A program made the position numbers and the translations under genes. From positions 1 to 6,149 of the forward strand of contig JAFTEG010000279.1 in the NCBI GenBank assembly GCA_017453765.1: a stretch of 6,149 nt of DNA, read 5' to 3'. The stretch comes from Selenomonadaceae bacterium. Lineage in GTDB: Bacteria > Bacillota > Negativicutes > Selenomonadales > Selenomonadaceae. Every line of letters starts with the position of its first letter. The stretch's first letter is position 1. The notes beneath the pieces are model-generated. The model was not told the DNA's origin and ran no database searches. It saw only the letters and a list, made by a program, of their open reading frames with translations. Of the stretch, positions 1-5,632 are shown piece after piece.

Positions 1-882
1 GAATCCCGTCCCAATGTCACGGTAGACGCGGCGTCACTTTGTCTTAAGTCGGGTAACGCCTGCCTTCTGCGCGGCGGCTCGGAAGCTATTCGTACAAATA
101 AAAAGCTGACCGATATTTTAATCGACGCGGCAACGTCTCAAGGCATACCGGAGCATGCAATAGAATTCGTCGCAATTACTGACAGGGACGCGGTAGTTGC
201 AATGTGTCGCCTGCGCAAATTGGTTGACGTAATAATACCGCGCGGCGGTGCCGGTTTAATTACGCGCGTCGTCGAACATTCCACCGTACCCGTCATTGAA
301 ACGGGTACCGGCGTCTGTCACATTTACGTTGACAAGTCGGCGAACTTCGACATTGCTTTACCGGTTACGTTGACGGCGAAAATTTCACGTCCTTCAGTTT
401 GCAACGCTATGGAAACTCTTTTGGTGCATAAAGACATTGCGGAAAAGTTTTTGCCGAAAATTTCTAAGCTTATGCAAGAAAATAAAGTCGAACTGCGCGG
501 CGATGATGTCAGCAGAAAAATTTGTCCCGAAATGCACGTTGCGACGGAGGAAGATTGGTGCACCGAATACAGCGATTTAATTTTGTCGGTGAAAGTCGTC
601 AACTCCCTTGAAGAGGCGATAGAGCACATTAACCGCTACAATACCGAGCATTCGGACGCAATTATTACCGAAGATAAAGACGCCGCGCAGAAATTTCAAA
701 CGCTTGTCGATTCTGCCGTTGTCTACGTCAATACGTCCACGCGCTTTACTGACGGCTTTGAATTTGGTTTCGGCGCTGAAATCGGTATCAGCACGCAAAA
801 ACTTCATGCACGCGGACCTATGGGACTTGAGGCGCTTACTACAATGAAGTACTTGGTTGACGGTTATGGACAGACGCGATGA
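1..882 (+). CDS. proA: Gamma-glutamyl phosphate reductase, 5'-truncated by the window
   Basis: This cytoplasmic enzyme reduces gamma-glutamyl phosphate to glutamate 5-semialdehyde with NADPH, the second step of proline synthesis after ProB. The frame is open from base 1, where it reads ESRPNVTVDAA, and it continues through KSGNACLLRGGSEA, a cofactor-side signature of the ProA family. The conserved PSVCNAMETLLVH block holds the presumed catalytic cysteine at codon 400-402. The C-terminus, RGPMGLEALTTMKY followed by GYGQTR, is typical of the family. The window carries 293 residues; the family is usually about 415, so roughly 120 N-terminal residues lie upstream. The ATG at 202 is internal, not the start. 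The TGA stop shares ATGA with the next gene. No frameshift or missing key residue is visible. Identification is very secure. Confidence 0.97.
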   Translation, partial: ESRPNVTVDAASLCLKSGNACLLRGGSEAIRTNKKLTDILIDAATSQGIPEHAIEFVAITDRDAVVAMCRLRKLVDVIIPRGGAGLITRVVEHSTVPVIETGTGVCHIYVDKSANFDIALPVTLTAKISRPSVCNAMETLLVHKDIAEKFLPKISKLMQENKVELRGDDVSRKICPEMHVATEEDWCTEYSDLILSVKVVNSLEEAIEHINRYNTEHSDAIITEDKDAAQKFQTLVDSAVVYVNTSTRFTDGFEFGFGAEIGISTQKLHARGPMGLEALTTMKYLVDGYGQTR

Positions 883-1640
883 GATTAACGCGTAAAATTT
901 TAAAAGCCGCCGGTTTTTCAACTTCAGATTCAATGATAAATATAGGCGTAATGTACCATTTAGGTGACGGCGTTAAAATAAATTATAAAGCCGCTATGAA
1001 GTGGTTTAAAAAAGCCCCGAAATTGGGTAATGCCGACGCAATGAATAAAATAGGTTATCTGTATCATTTTGGACACGGCGTAAAAAAAGATTTGATTAAA
1101 GCGCGTGAATGGTACGAAAAAGCCGCATACGCCGGAAGTCCGAAATCAATGTATAATCTCGGTGTCATATATTACGGTAAAAATAGCGTAGAGAAAAATT
1201 TTCAAAAAGCTGTTTACTGGTATGAAAAGGTTCTTGAAATAGATAACGCCGATGTCAGCGCAATGCTTCATTTGGGTAATATTTATTACTTTAATAAACG
1301 GATAAAGACACATTTTGAAAAAGCATTTGAATGGTATGAAAAAGCCGCCGCGCTTGGTAATTCTGATGCAATGTTTTTTATCGGCATTATGTATAAGAAT
1401 GGTGAGGGCGTCGAAAAAAATTTTCAAAAAGCTGTCAAATGGTACAAAAAGGCTGTGGCTCGCGGTCATTCAGACGCAATGAATAATTTGGGTGTAATGT
1501 ACGAAAACGGCGAAGGCGTCGAAAGAAATGTCTACAAGGCGTATCAGTTGTACAAATGCGCCGCGCAGATTGGCAATGATTTAGCAATGAGTAACCTTGA
1601 AAGACTGCGCGAAAAAAAATTCGACGGCAACAAAAATTAA
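879..1640 (+). CDS. Sel1-repeat protein (six repeats), cytoplasmic
   Basis: The 253-residue product consists almost wholly of Sel1-like (SLR, a TPR-type alpha-alpha) repeats. Units run at about residues 18-53, 54-89, 90-127, 128-163, 164-199 and 200-235, followed by a partial unit. Each follows AMxxLGxMYxxGxGVxxNxxKAxxWYxKAAxxGxxD, with unit 3 two residues longer and units 3 and 4 degenerate in the GxGV loop. Such repeats form protein-binding superhelices; the partner cannot be read from sequence. The N-terminus (MRLTRKILKAAGF) is basic but lacks a hydrophobic signal core, so the protein is probably cytoplasmic. The ATG overlaps the proA stop as ATGA with no good SD, which suggests translational coupling. 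It is the first of three consecutive Sel1-type genes between proA and nadD. The role is unknown; the repeat assignment is firm. Confidence 0.9.
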   Translation: MRLTRKILKAAGFSTSDSMINIGVMYHLGDGVKINYKAAMKWFKKAPKLGNADAMNKIGYLYHFGHGVKKDLIKAREWYEKAAYAGSPKSMYNLGVIYYGKNSVEKNFQKAVYWYEKVLEIDNADVSAMLHLGNIYYFNKRIKTHFEKAFEWYEKAAALGNSDAMFFIGIMYKNGEGVEKNFQKAVKWYKKAVARGHSDAMNNLGVMYENGEGVERNVYKAYQLYKCAAQIGNDLAMSNLERLREKKFDGNKN

Positions 1641-1661
1641 GTGCGTTAAAAAAATTTCAGA

Positions 1662-1671
1662 AAGGCGGTGA
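1662..1671 (+). promoter_or_regulatory. Ribosome binding site for the broken Sel1 gene
   Basis: AAGGCGGTGA matches the anti-SD complement AAGGAGGTGA at nine of ten positions and lies 9 nt before a TTG at 1681. It supports TTG 1681 as the real start of the short Sel1 gene and shows that this was a translated gene rather than spacer. Confidence 0.6.
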
Positions 1672-1680
1672 GACTTTAAA

Positions 1681-1913
1681 TTGAATGCAATATCAAAAAT
1701 CACAGACGCCACTTACAAGTTGGGAAAAATTTATGAATCAGCAAGGACGTTGAACAAAATTTTTCTAAAGCCGCCGAATACTACGAAAAAGCGGCAGAGT
1801 TGGGACATAAAAGCGCAATGTTCAAACTCGGCGTAATGGATATAAGCGGTAGAGGCGTTAAGCAGGACGATAAAAAAGCCGCCGCGCTCGATAAGATGAC
1901 CGAATCAGATTAA
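1681..1913 (+). pseudogene. Short Sel1-repeat gene broken by a one-base deletion
   Basis: From TTG 1681 the frame reads LNAISKITDATYKLGKIYESA, a Sel1 start, then loses sense. From about 1743 the next frame reads KDVEQNFSKAAEYYEKAAEL and runs on through a second unit (SAMFKLGVMDISGRGVKQD) to TAA at 1911-1913. Inserting one G near 1740-1742 (GAATCAGCAAG to GAATCAGGCAAG) gives IYESGKDVEQNF, exactly the Sel1 loop pattern, and an intact product of about 77 residues with roughly two repeats. As written, the first frame carries on to a TAA near 1831. The gene sits between two other Sel1-type genes, with a good SD upstream and the next start 11 nt downstream. It may be a decaying duplicate or contain a sequence error; the window alone cannot separate these. 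Confidence 0.75.
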
Positions 1914-1924
1914 AGGCAACAGTT

Positions 1925-2890
1925 ATGAGCAGAAAAATTACCGACAAAATTTTAAAGTTGCGTGATAAGGCTGAGGAGCTGGAAAGGAACGCAGAATTTA
2001 CTCAGCAAAAGGCAGATTCTTTACACGTTCAAGCCGACGAATTAGACCAACTCGCTAAAAAATTGAGCGATCAAGCACTTGACTTTCTTAAAAAAGCTCA
2101 CGGCGACGAAGATAGTAACGATGACTTTTCGGACAGATATTTCAATCTTGATGAGCAGTCAGAGAAACTTGTAGAACAGGCTGATAACCTGCGCGAAAAA
2201 GCATATAAGTTAGACGACAAGGCGCAGAATTTGAAATTCAAGGCAATGGATCTGCGCGCTGAAATTGAAAATCTTAAACGTGAACGCGATTATGAACGTG
2301 AAAAAAAATATCGCGAAGAGCAAGCCGCCTCTGCCGCTAATGACTACATGGCGCAGGAAGGTAAAAAATTTTTTGAAACCGAATTGCGGCAGGCTGAAAA
2401 CGGCGATATCTTTTCAATTTTCAATGTTGCCGAATGTTATTACACGGGAATGGGCACGGAAAAAAATATTACCGAGTCCGTGAAGTGGTACAAACTGGCG
2501 GCAGACGCGGGGCATTGGGCGGCGCAAGGTAAGCTTGACGAAATGTATTGGAACGGCGAAATTGCCGAACAATATTCTCCCAAACAGTACAAGCCGCCTG
2601 AAAGAAAGCATTTGCCGGTAGTTGCATTCGACTTCAAAAATATATTTGGGTTCACGAAAAAATCTGTCGGCAAGCCTAAGCCTTACGACGGAAATTTCGG
2701 TGACGTTGACGCGGGACTTGCTGCGCTTTACAATGACGAACGCGCAGGTTACGAAGAGAATACCTACCGGTTCAAAGAAAGTTACGGCAATAAAAAACGC
2801 CGCAATGAATATGTTGACGCTGATGATTTTGATGATGATTTTGATGATGATTTTGATGACGGCGATAAGGGCGGCGGTGACGGCGATTGA
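1925..2890 (+). CDS. Coiled-coil protein with Sel1-like segment and Asp-rich tail
   Basis: This 321-residue protein is not a family I recognise by name. Residues 24-121 form about 14 heptads in one register. The clearest units end in alanine (EFTQQKA, DSLHVQA, DELDQLA, KKLSDQA; later EKLVEQA, DNLREKA, YKLDDKA, QNLKFKA), so a long alpha-helical coiled coil is expected. Residues 157-215 hold one Sel1-like unit (FNVAECYYTGMGTEKN, SVKWYKLAADAGH) and the start of another (DEMYWNGE). Residues 216-295 are charged linker. Residues 298-321 are an acidic tail with DDFDDD repeats ending in a Gly/Asp run. There is no signal peptide or membrane segment. AAAGGC lies about 7 nt before ATG 1925. The stop overlaps the start of the next gene. 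A scaffold or partner-binding role is an inference from architecture only. Confidence 0.85.
   Translation: MSRKITDKILKLRDKAEELERNAEFTQQKADSLHVQADELDQLAKKLSDQALDFLKKAHGDEDSNDDFSDRYFNLDEQSEKLVEQADNLREKAYKLDDKAQNLKFKAMDLRAEIENLKRERDYEREKKYREEQAASAANDYMAQEGKKFFETELRQAENGDIFSIFNVAECYYTGMGTEKNITESVKWYKLAADAGHWAAQGKLDEMYWNGEIAEQYSPKQYKPPERKHLPVVAFDFKNIFGFTKKSVGKPKPYDGNFGDVDAGLAALYNDERAGYEENTYRFKESYGNKKRRNEYVDADDFDDDFDDDFDDGDKGGGDGD
2822..2860 (+). repeat. 12-bp in-frame minisatellite coding the acidic tail
   Basis: About three copies of GATGATGATTTT (DDDF) run in frame inside the coiled-coil gene. Because the unit is a multiple of three, copy-number change would lengthen or shorten the acidic tail without a frameshift. 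The same repeat read in another frame gives a spurious Met/Ile/Leu-rich open frame at 2622-2954. Confidence 0.75.
2873..2880 (+). promoter_or_regulatory. Ribosome binding site for the 47-residue membrane protein
   Basis: GGCGGTGA is formed by the Gly-Gly-Asp codons at the end of the upstream gene and stands 6 nt before TTG 2887. It is the same SD form as at 1662 and is the main support for the small gene. Confidence 0.55.
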
Positions 2891-3030
2891 AAAAATTTTT
2901 CGGCTACCTTCGCACGCTCAAAAATTATTGGCGCGACGACAAGGGCAGGCATGATATTCTTGACTTTCTCCGCGCAGGTTTAATAATTTCCGCAGTAAGT
3001 TTAATTTTGATACTGGCGTTGAGAATTTAA
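2887..3030 (+). CDS. Small single-pass membrane protein (47 residues)
   Basis: A TTG start overlapping the previous stop as TTGA opens a 47-residue frame ending at TAA 3028-3030. The product starts with a basic, aromatic segment (KKFFGYLRTLKNYWRDD, about residues 2-18). It ends in one hydrophobic helix (AGLIISAVSLILILAL, about residues 30-45), so a tail-anchored or N-in membrane protein is likely. Support comes from the SD 6 nt upstream, the tight overlap and the clean basic-then-hydrophobic layout. It lacks an ATG and is shorter than common length cut-offs, so automated annotation may miss it. Coupling to the coiled-coil gene suggests a membrane partner for it, which is inference. No known family was recognised. 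Confidence 0.6.
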   Translation: MKKFFGYLRTLKNYWRDDKGRHDILDFLRAGLIISAVSLILILALRI

Positions 3031-3115
3031 TAATGCGTTAAGTTTTGATAATGGTGTTAAGTTTTGATAATGGTGTTAAGTTTTGATAATGCGTTAAGGT
3101 TTTGGTAATAGCGTT
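3018..3115 (+). repeat. 19-bp tandem repeat array between the small membrane gene and nadD
   Basis: Units of GTTAAGTTTTGATAATGGT lie at 3037-3055 and 3056-3074 (identical) and 3075-3092 (one base shorter, ending GC). A diverged copy sits at 3093-3112 (GTTAAGGTTTTGGTAATAGC), and weaker flanking copies start at 3018 and 3113. The 3018 unit contains the upstream stop codon; the one starting at 3113 contains the nadD SD. Each main unit holds GATAAT, close to a -10 hexamer, and stop codons in more than one frame. No hairpin is seen. Confidence 0.8.
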
Positions 3116-3122
3116 GAGGTGA
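3116..3122 (+). promoter_or_regulatory. Ribosome binding site fixing the TTG start of nadD
   Basis: GAGGTGA lies 6 nt before TTG 3129. The ATG at 3122 overlaps the SD and is out of frame with nadD, so the TTG is the start. Confidence 0.75.
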
Positions 3123-3128
3123 TGAAAA

Positions 3129-3734
3129 TTGCGGGTAGGAATAATGGGCGGGACGTTCGATCCGATACACTTGGGACACTTGGCGACGGCTGAATCGGTA
3201 CGCGAAATTTTCAAGCTTGACCAAATTTTATTTATCCCTGCCGCGCGACCGCCGCACAAAGTTCAAAGTCACGTGACGCCGGAAGTTCACCGCCTTATGA
3301 TGACGTTTCTTGCAACGCAGTCCAACGACAACTTTCAAGTATCGCCAATGGAAATTCTGCGCGACGGTTTATCATACACGCTGAAAACGATTGACGAACT
3401 GCATAAAAAATTCGGCGCGGCGACGGAATTGTTTTTCATAATCGGCGCAGATTCGCTCATGGATTTGCCTAAATGGTATCATTCGCGCGAGCTTGTAAAA
3501 AAATGTCACTTCATAGCGGCGACGCGACCGAATGTCGAAGTGAACTTTTCGGACGTGGAAAATTTTTTCGGCGCAACGGCAGATGAAAAAATTCACCGTG
3601 TCACGACGCCCGGCATTGAAATTTCCTCCACCGAAATAAGGCGGCGCGTTAAGGCGGGGCTGTCGATAAAGTACCTTGTGCCGGACGTTGTCGAAGAATA
3701 TATCATTAAAGAAAATTTGTACCAATCTGATTAA
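3129..3734 (+). CDS. nadD: Nicotinate-mononucleotide adenylyltransferase
   Basis: NadD transfers AMP from ATP to nicotinate mononucleotide, giving deamido-NAD and pyrophosphate in cytoplasmic NAD synthesis. The 201 residues match the family's usual length. The nucleotidyltransferase signature GGTFDPIHLGH is at residues 7-17 with His14 and His17. PPHK is at 41-44, the LRDGLSYT block at 77-84, IIGADSL at 104-110 with DLPKW at 112-116, and the C-terminal ISSTEIRRR phosphate-binding motif at 165-173. The TTG start is set by GAGGTGA 6 nt upstream and leaves only five residues before the GGTFDP motif, as usual. In related genomes it directly follows proA; here about 2.2 kb of Sel1-type genes and repeats intervene. 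The stop codon lies in the first unit of a short tandem repeat. Confidence 0.96.
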   Translation: MRVGIMGGTFDPIHLGHLATAESVREIFKLDQILFIPAARPPHKVQSHVTPEVHRLMMTFLATQSNDNFQVSPMEILRDGLSYTLKTIDELHKKFGAATELFFIIGADSLMDLPKWYHSRELVKKCHFIAATRPNVEVNFSDVENFFGATADEKIHRVTTPGIEISSTEIRRRVKAGLSIKYLVPDVVEEYIIKENLYQSD

Positions 3735-3760
3735 AGCTGATTAAAAATCTGATTAAAGTT
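3727..3760 (+). repeat. Short tandem repeat starting at the nadD stop codon
   Basis: CTGATTAAAG (3727-3736), CTGATTAAAAAT (3737-3748) and CTGATTAAAGTT (3749-3760) are three tandem copies. The first includes the last codons and TAA of nadD. They fill most of the spacer before the glycosyltransferase. No terminator is visible. Confidence 0.75.
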
Positions 3761-3773
3761 ACGGGGTTATGTT

Positions 3774-4941
3774 ATGGCAAAAATTTTATTGGCATTTTTC
3801 GCCGGTACGGATTACGGCAAGAAGGATTCGGCTATCGGACCTTTCTACGAATCATTCATTACGGCGTTGCAGGCACGCGGGCATAAATTAATGGTAATGC
3901 CCCATCCCAACTTCGGCGCGGCAGAATGGGGGGGGGTATGACGCGTCTCTTGCAAGAGAGATTAAAAATTTTAATCCCGACCTTTGCATAATTTTCAACA
4001 ATTCTTTTTGGGATATCAGCGACATTGTGAACTGTCCGATTTTAATTTACGCGTCAGATTCGGTGCTGTACTTCGCTAATCAAAGCCGAATAAAAAATAA
4101 TCCCGCGCGATATCTTTTCATTGTCGACAAGAGTTCAAAAAAAGTGCTGGTTGAAAATTTCGGCGTGAAAGAGGAGCAGATAAGTTTAAGCATTCCCTTT
4201 TCCGGCGTTAAGCCGCAGGAAATGCCGTTGGATCAGAATATAGTTTTTATCGGCAGTAAATTTATTTCGCAACCGGTGACGCCGATAAACTTTTTTCTGA
4301 ATGAAAAGCCGAGTGACAGTCAGCGAAAAGAATTTATGCAGGCGCTTAATTACTTGAAAAAAAATCCGTTTGCAGATCCTGCGACATTTATAAATGAAAA
4401 GATTGTCACGTCCGAATTGGTTTTAAAATATTTTAATCCCGGCTATTGGATTATGCAGCTCAGCGACGAAAAGCGAATTGCCGTGCTGTCAGCGATTTCA
4501 GATTTAGGCTTGACGTTGTACGGTACGCCGAATTGGACGGAATTTCAGCTGTACAATTTCAAGTTAAGCCTTTCATACTCCGCCAAAAGAGTCAAGACTT
4601 TAGCCGAAAATTCCGCCGCGTACAATGCGTCAAAAATCGGAATAAGCGTGGGACATTTGCAGGCGGTTGACGGCTTTCCGTGGAGGACGCTGGACATTAT
4701 GCAAAGTAACGCTTGCTTGGTCAGCGACTACCACAAAGATTTTGACAAGCTCTTTCCGAATGATTTGTTTCCGATTTACAAGGACGCTTACGACGCGCGC
4801 GAAATTTGCAAAGAGTTGTTGGGCAATGAAAAGAAGAGAAAGAAAATTGTTAAACGATGTCAAGAGTACGCGTTTAAAAAATTCGGCTTTGAAAGAGTTG
4901 CGAAGAATATAAACGCGCTAATCGGCGATTCGATTGTATAA
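3774..4941 (+). CDS. CgeB-like glycosyltransferase, frame split at a G9 tract
   Basis: ATG 3774 opens a frame that reads MAKILLAFFAGTDYG through GAAEWGG and stops at TGA 3939-3941 after 55 residues. The frame one base on continues GYDASLAREIKNFNPD to TAA 4939-4941. The break falls on nine G at 3928-3936; eight G would give one 388-residue protein. The N-terminal half is Rossmann-like (DLCIIFNNSFWDI, PILIYASDSVLYF). The C-terminal part, about residues 286-319 of the restored protein (SKIGISVGH, GFPWRTLDIMQSNACLVSDY), resembles the group 1 transferase domain of CgeB-type proteins (PF13524), followed by a helical end. Such enzymes transfer sugar from nucleotide sugars to proteins or polysaccharides; the acceptor is unknown. 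The first start in the downstream frame is GTG 4027, which would lose the N-terminal 84 residues. SD is weak (GGGG at 3763-3766). It is phase-variable, decayed or a sequence error. Confidence 0.8.
3928..3936 (+). repeat. G9 homopolymer inside the glycosyltransferase gene
   Basis: Nine consecutive G follow codon 51 of the glycosyltransferase, and no other G run in the window exceeds four. With nine G the frame ends 3-5 nt after the run; with eight it stays open to 4941. Runs of this kind are classic slipped-strand mispairing sites in surface-glycosylation genes. Confidence 0.9.
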
Positions 4942-5039
4942 AATTTGATATTGTGTAAAGTTTAAGATGACATAAAACTTAATGTGACATAAAGTTTAAA
5001 GGTGCCAAAAAATTTAAGCTTAGATAAAATTTAAGGGCG
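4934..5039 (+). repeat. Degenerate 17-19 bp tandem array between the glycosyltransferase and yqeK
   Basis: Six diverged units begin at about 4934, 4951, 4968, 4985, 5003 and 5021. They resemble TGACATAAAGTTTAAGG; the best pair is TGACATAAAACTTAATG and TGACATAAAGTTTAAAGG. The first unit carries the glycosyltransferase stop codon, and the last runs into the yqeK SD. The 97-base spacer has no other recognisable element and no hairpin terminator. Confidence 0.65.
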
Positions 5040-5042
5040 TGA
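5033..5042 (+). promoter_or_regulatory. Ribosome binding site deciding the yqeK start
   Basis: AAGGGCGTGA matches AAGGAGGTGA at eight of ten positions and ends 5 nt before ATG 5048. This favours ATG 5048 over the in-frame GTG 5039, which lies inside the SD. Confidence 0.6.
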
Positions 5043-5047
5043 AGGTA

Positions 5048-5632
5048 ATGACGGTTGACGAAATGCGCCGCGAACTTCAAAGGCGGCTGAAAAAAAATAG
5101 ATTCGCGCACTCAATCGGCGTGGCGAATACCGCAGTTAAGCTGGCGAAAAAATTCGGCGTCGACGAAGATAAAGCGTACATTGCGGGACTGTTACACGAT
5201 TGCGCACGCGAATTTGAAAACGCGGATTTACCTGCCGAAGCCAAAAAACGCGGCATTGAAATTGGTGAGGTTGAAAATTCCGCGCCGCTTTTACTTCACG
5301 CGTACATAGGCGCGCAGATGGTAACCGAAATTTACGGCGTCGATGACACGGAAATTGTTCAGGCGATTTACCGTCACACCGTCGGCGCCAAAAATATGTC
5401 GGCGCTTGACAAGATAATTTACTTTGCAGATATGATTGAGCCGCACCGAGATTATCCCGGCGTTGATAAACTGCGCGAGCTTGCCGAGACGTCAACTAAT
5501 CTTGATGAAATTATTTTAACGGCGCTGAATGAATCAATTATTTTCGTCATACAGAAAGGCGCACTCATTCACCCCGCCACTATTGACGCGAGAAATTATT
5601 TACTACTTGCCGAAGGAGGGAAAAATTTATGA
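5048..5632 (+). CDS. yqeK: HD-domain Ap4A hydrolase, YqeK family
   Basis: YqeK proteins are cytoplasmic HD-domain phosphohydrolases that split diadenosine tetraphosphate symmetrically to two ADP. From ATG 5048 the product has 194 residues, normal for the family. The metal ligands are visible in order: His21 (RFAHSIGVA), His50-Asp51 (GLLHDCARE), His84 (LLLHAYIGA), His110 (AIYRHTVG) and Asp127 (IIYFADMIEPHRDYPGVD). That last block is characteristic of YqeK. The in-frame GTG 5039 would add three residues but overlaps the best SD. nadD and yqeK are normally adjacent; here the glycosyltransferase and two repeat arrays separate them. The stop overlaps the next ATG, and the GGK codons near the end carry the next SD. 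Confidence 0.94.
   Translation: MTVDEMRRELQRRLKKNRFAHSIGVANTAVKLAKKFGVDEDKAYIAGLLHDCAREFENADLPAEAKKRGIEIGEVENSAPLLLHAYIGAQMVTEIYGVDDTEIVQAIYRHTVGAKNMSALDKIIYFADMIEPHRDYPGVDKLRELAETSTNLDEIILTALNESIIFVIQKGALIHPATIDARNYLLLAEGGKNL
5613..5619 (+). promoter_or_regulatory. Strong ribosome binding site within the end of yqeK
   Basis: AAGGAGG, encoding Glu-Gly-Gly near the YqeK C-terminus, lies 9 nt before ATG 5629. It is the best SD in the window. Confidence 0.75.

Noticed and set aside
324..933. Minus-strand open frames over proA, and similar ones over nadD, yqeK and the Sel1 genes
   Set aside because: They are shadows of strongly supported + strand genes, with no family signature or SD.
1641..1660. 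Rho-independent terminator after the six-repeat Sel1 gene
   Set aside because: There is an A/T-rich tract but no GC-rich stem before it; the same holds for the spacers after nadD and the glycosyltransferase.
1741..1748. Programmed frameshift in the short Sel1 gene
   Set aside because: There is no slippery heptamer or downstream stem; a single lost G explains it more simply.
2622..2954. Open frame of 110 codons with a Met/Ile/Leu-rich stretch
   Set aside because: It is another frame of the coiled-coil gene; the hydrophobic stretch comes from the GATGATGATTTT repeat, and there is no SD.
3018..3115. CRISPR array
   Set aside because: The units are contiguous 18-20 bp repeats without unique spacers, and no cas gene is present.
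3122..3124. ATG as nadD start
   Set aside because: It is out of frame with the GGTFDPIH motif and overlaps the SD; TTG 3129 is in frame with proper spacing.
4027..4941. Glycosyltransferase starting at GTG 4027 as an intact gene
   Set aside because: The same frame is clearly protein-like upstream back to the G9 tract and joins the ATG 3774 frame there; no SD precedes GTG 4027.
5039..5041. GTG as yqeK start
   Set aside because: It lies within the best SD (AAGGGCGTGA); ATG 5048 has correct spacing.
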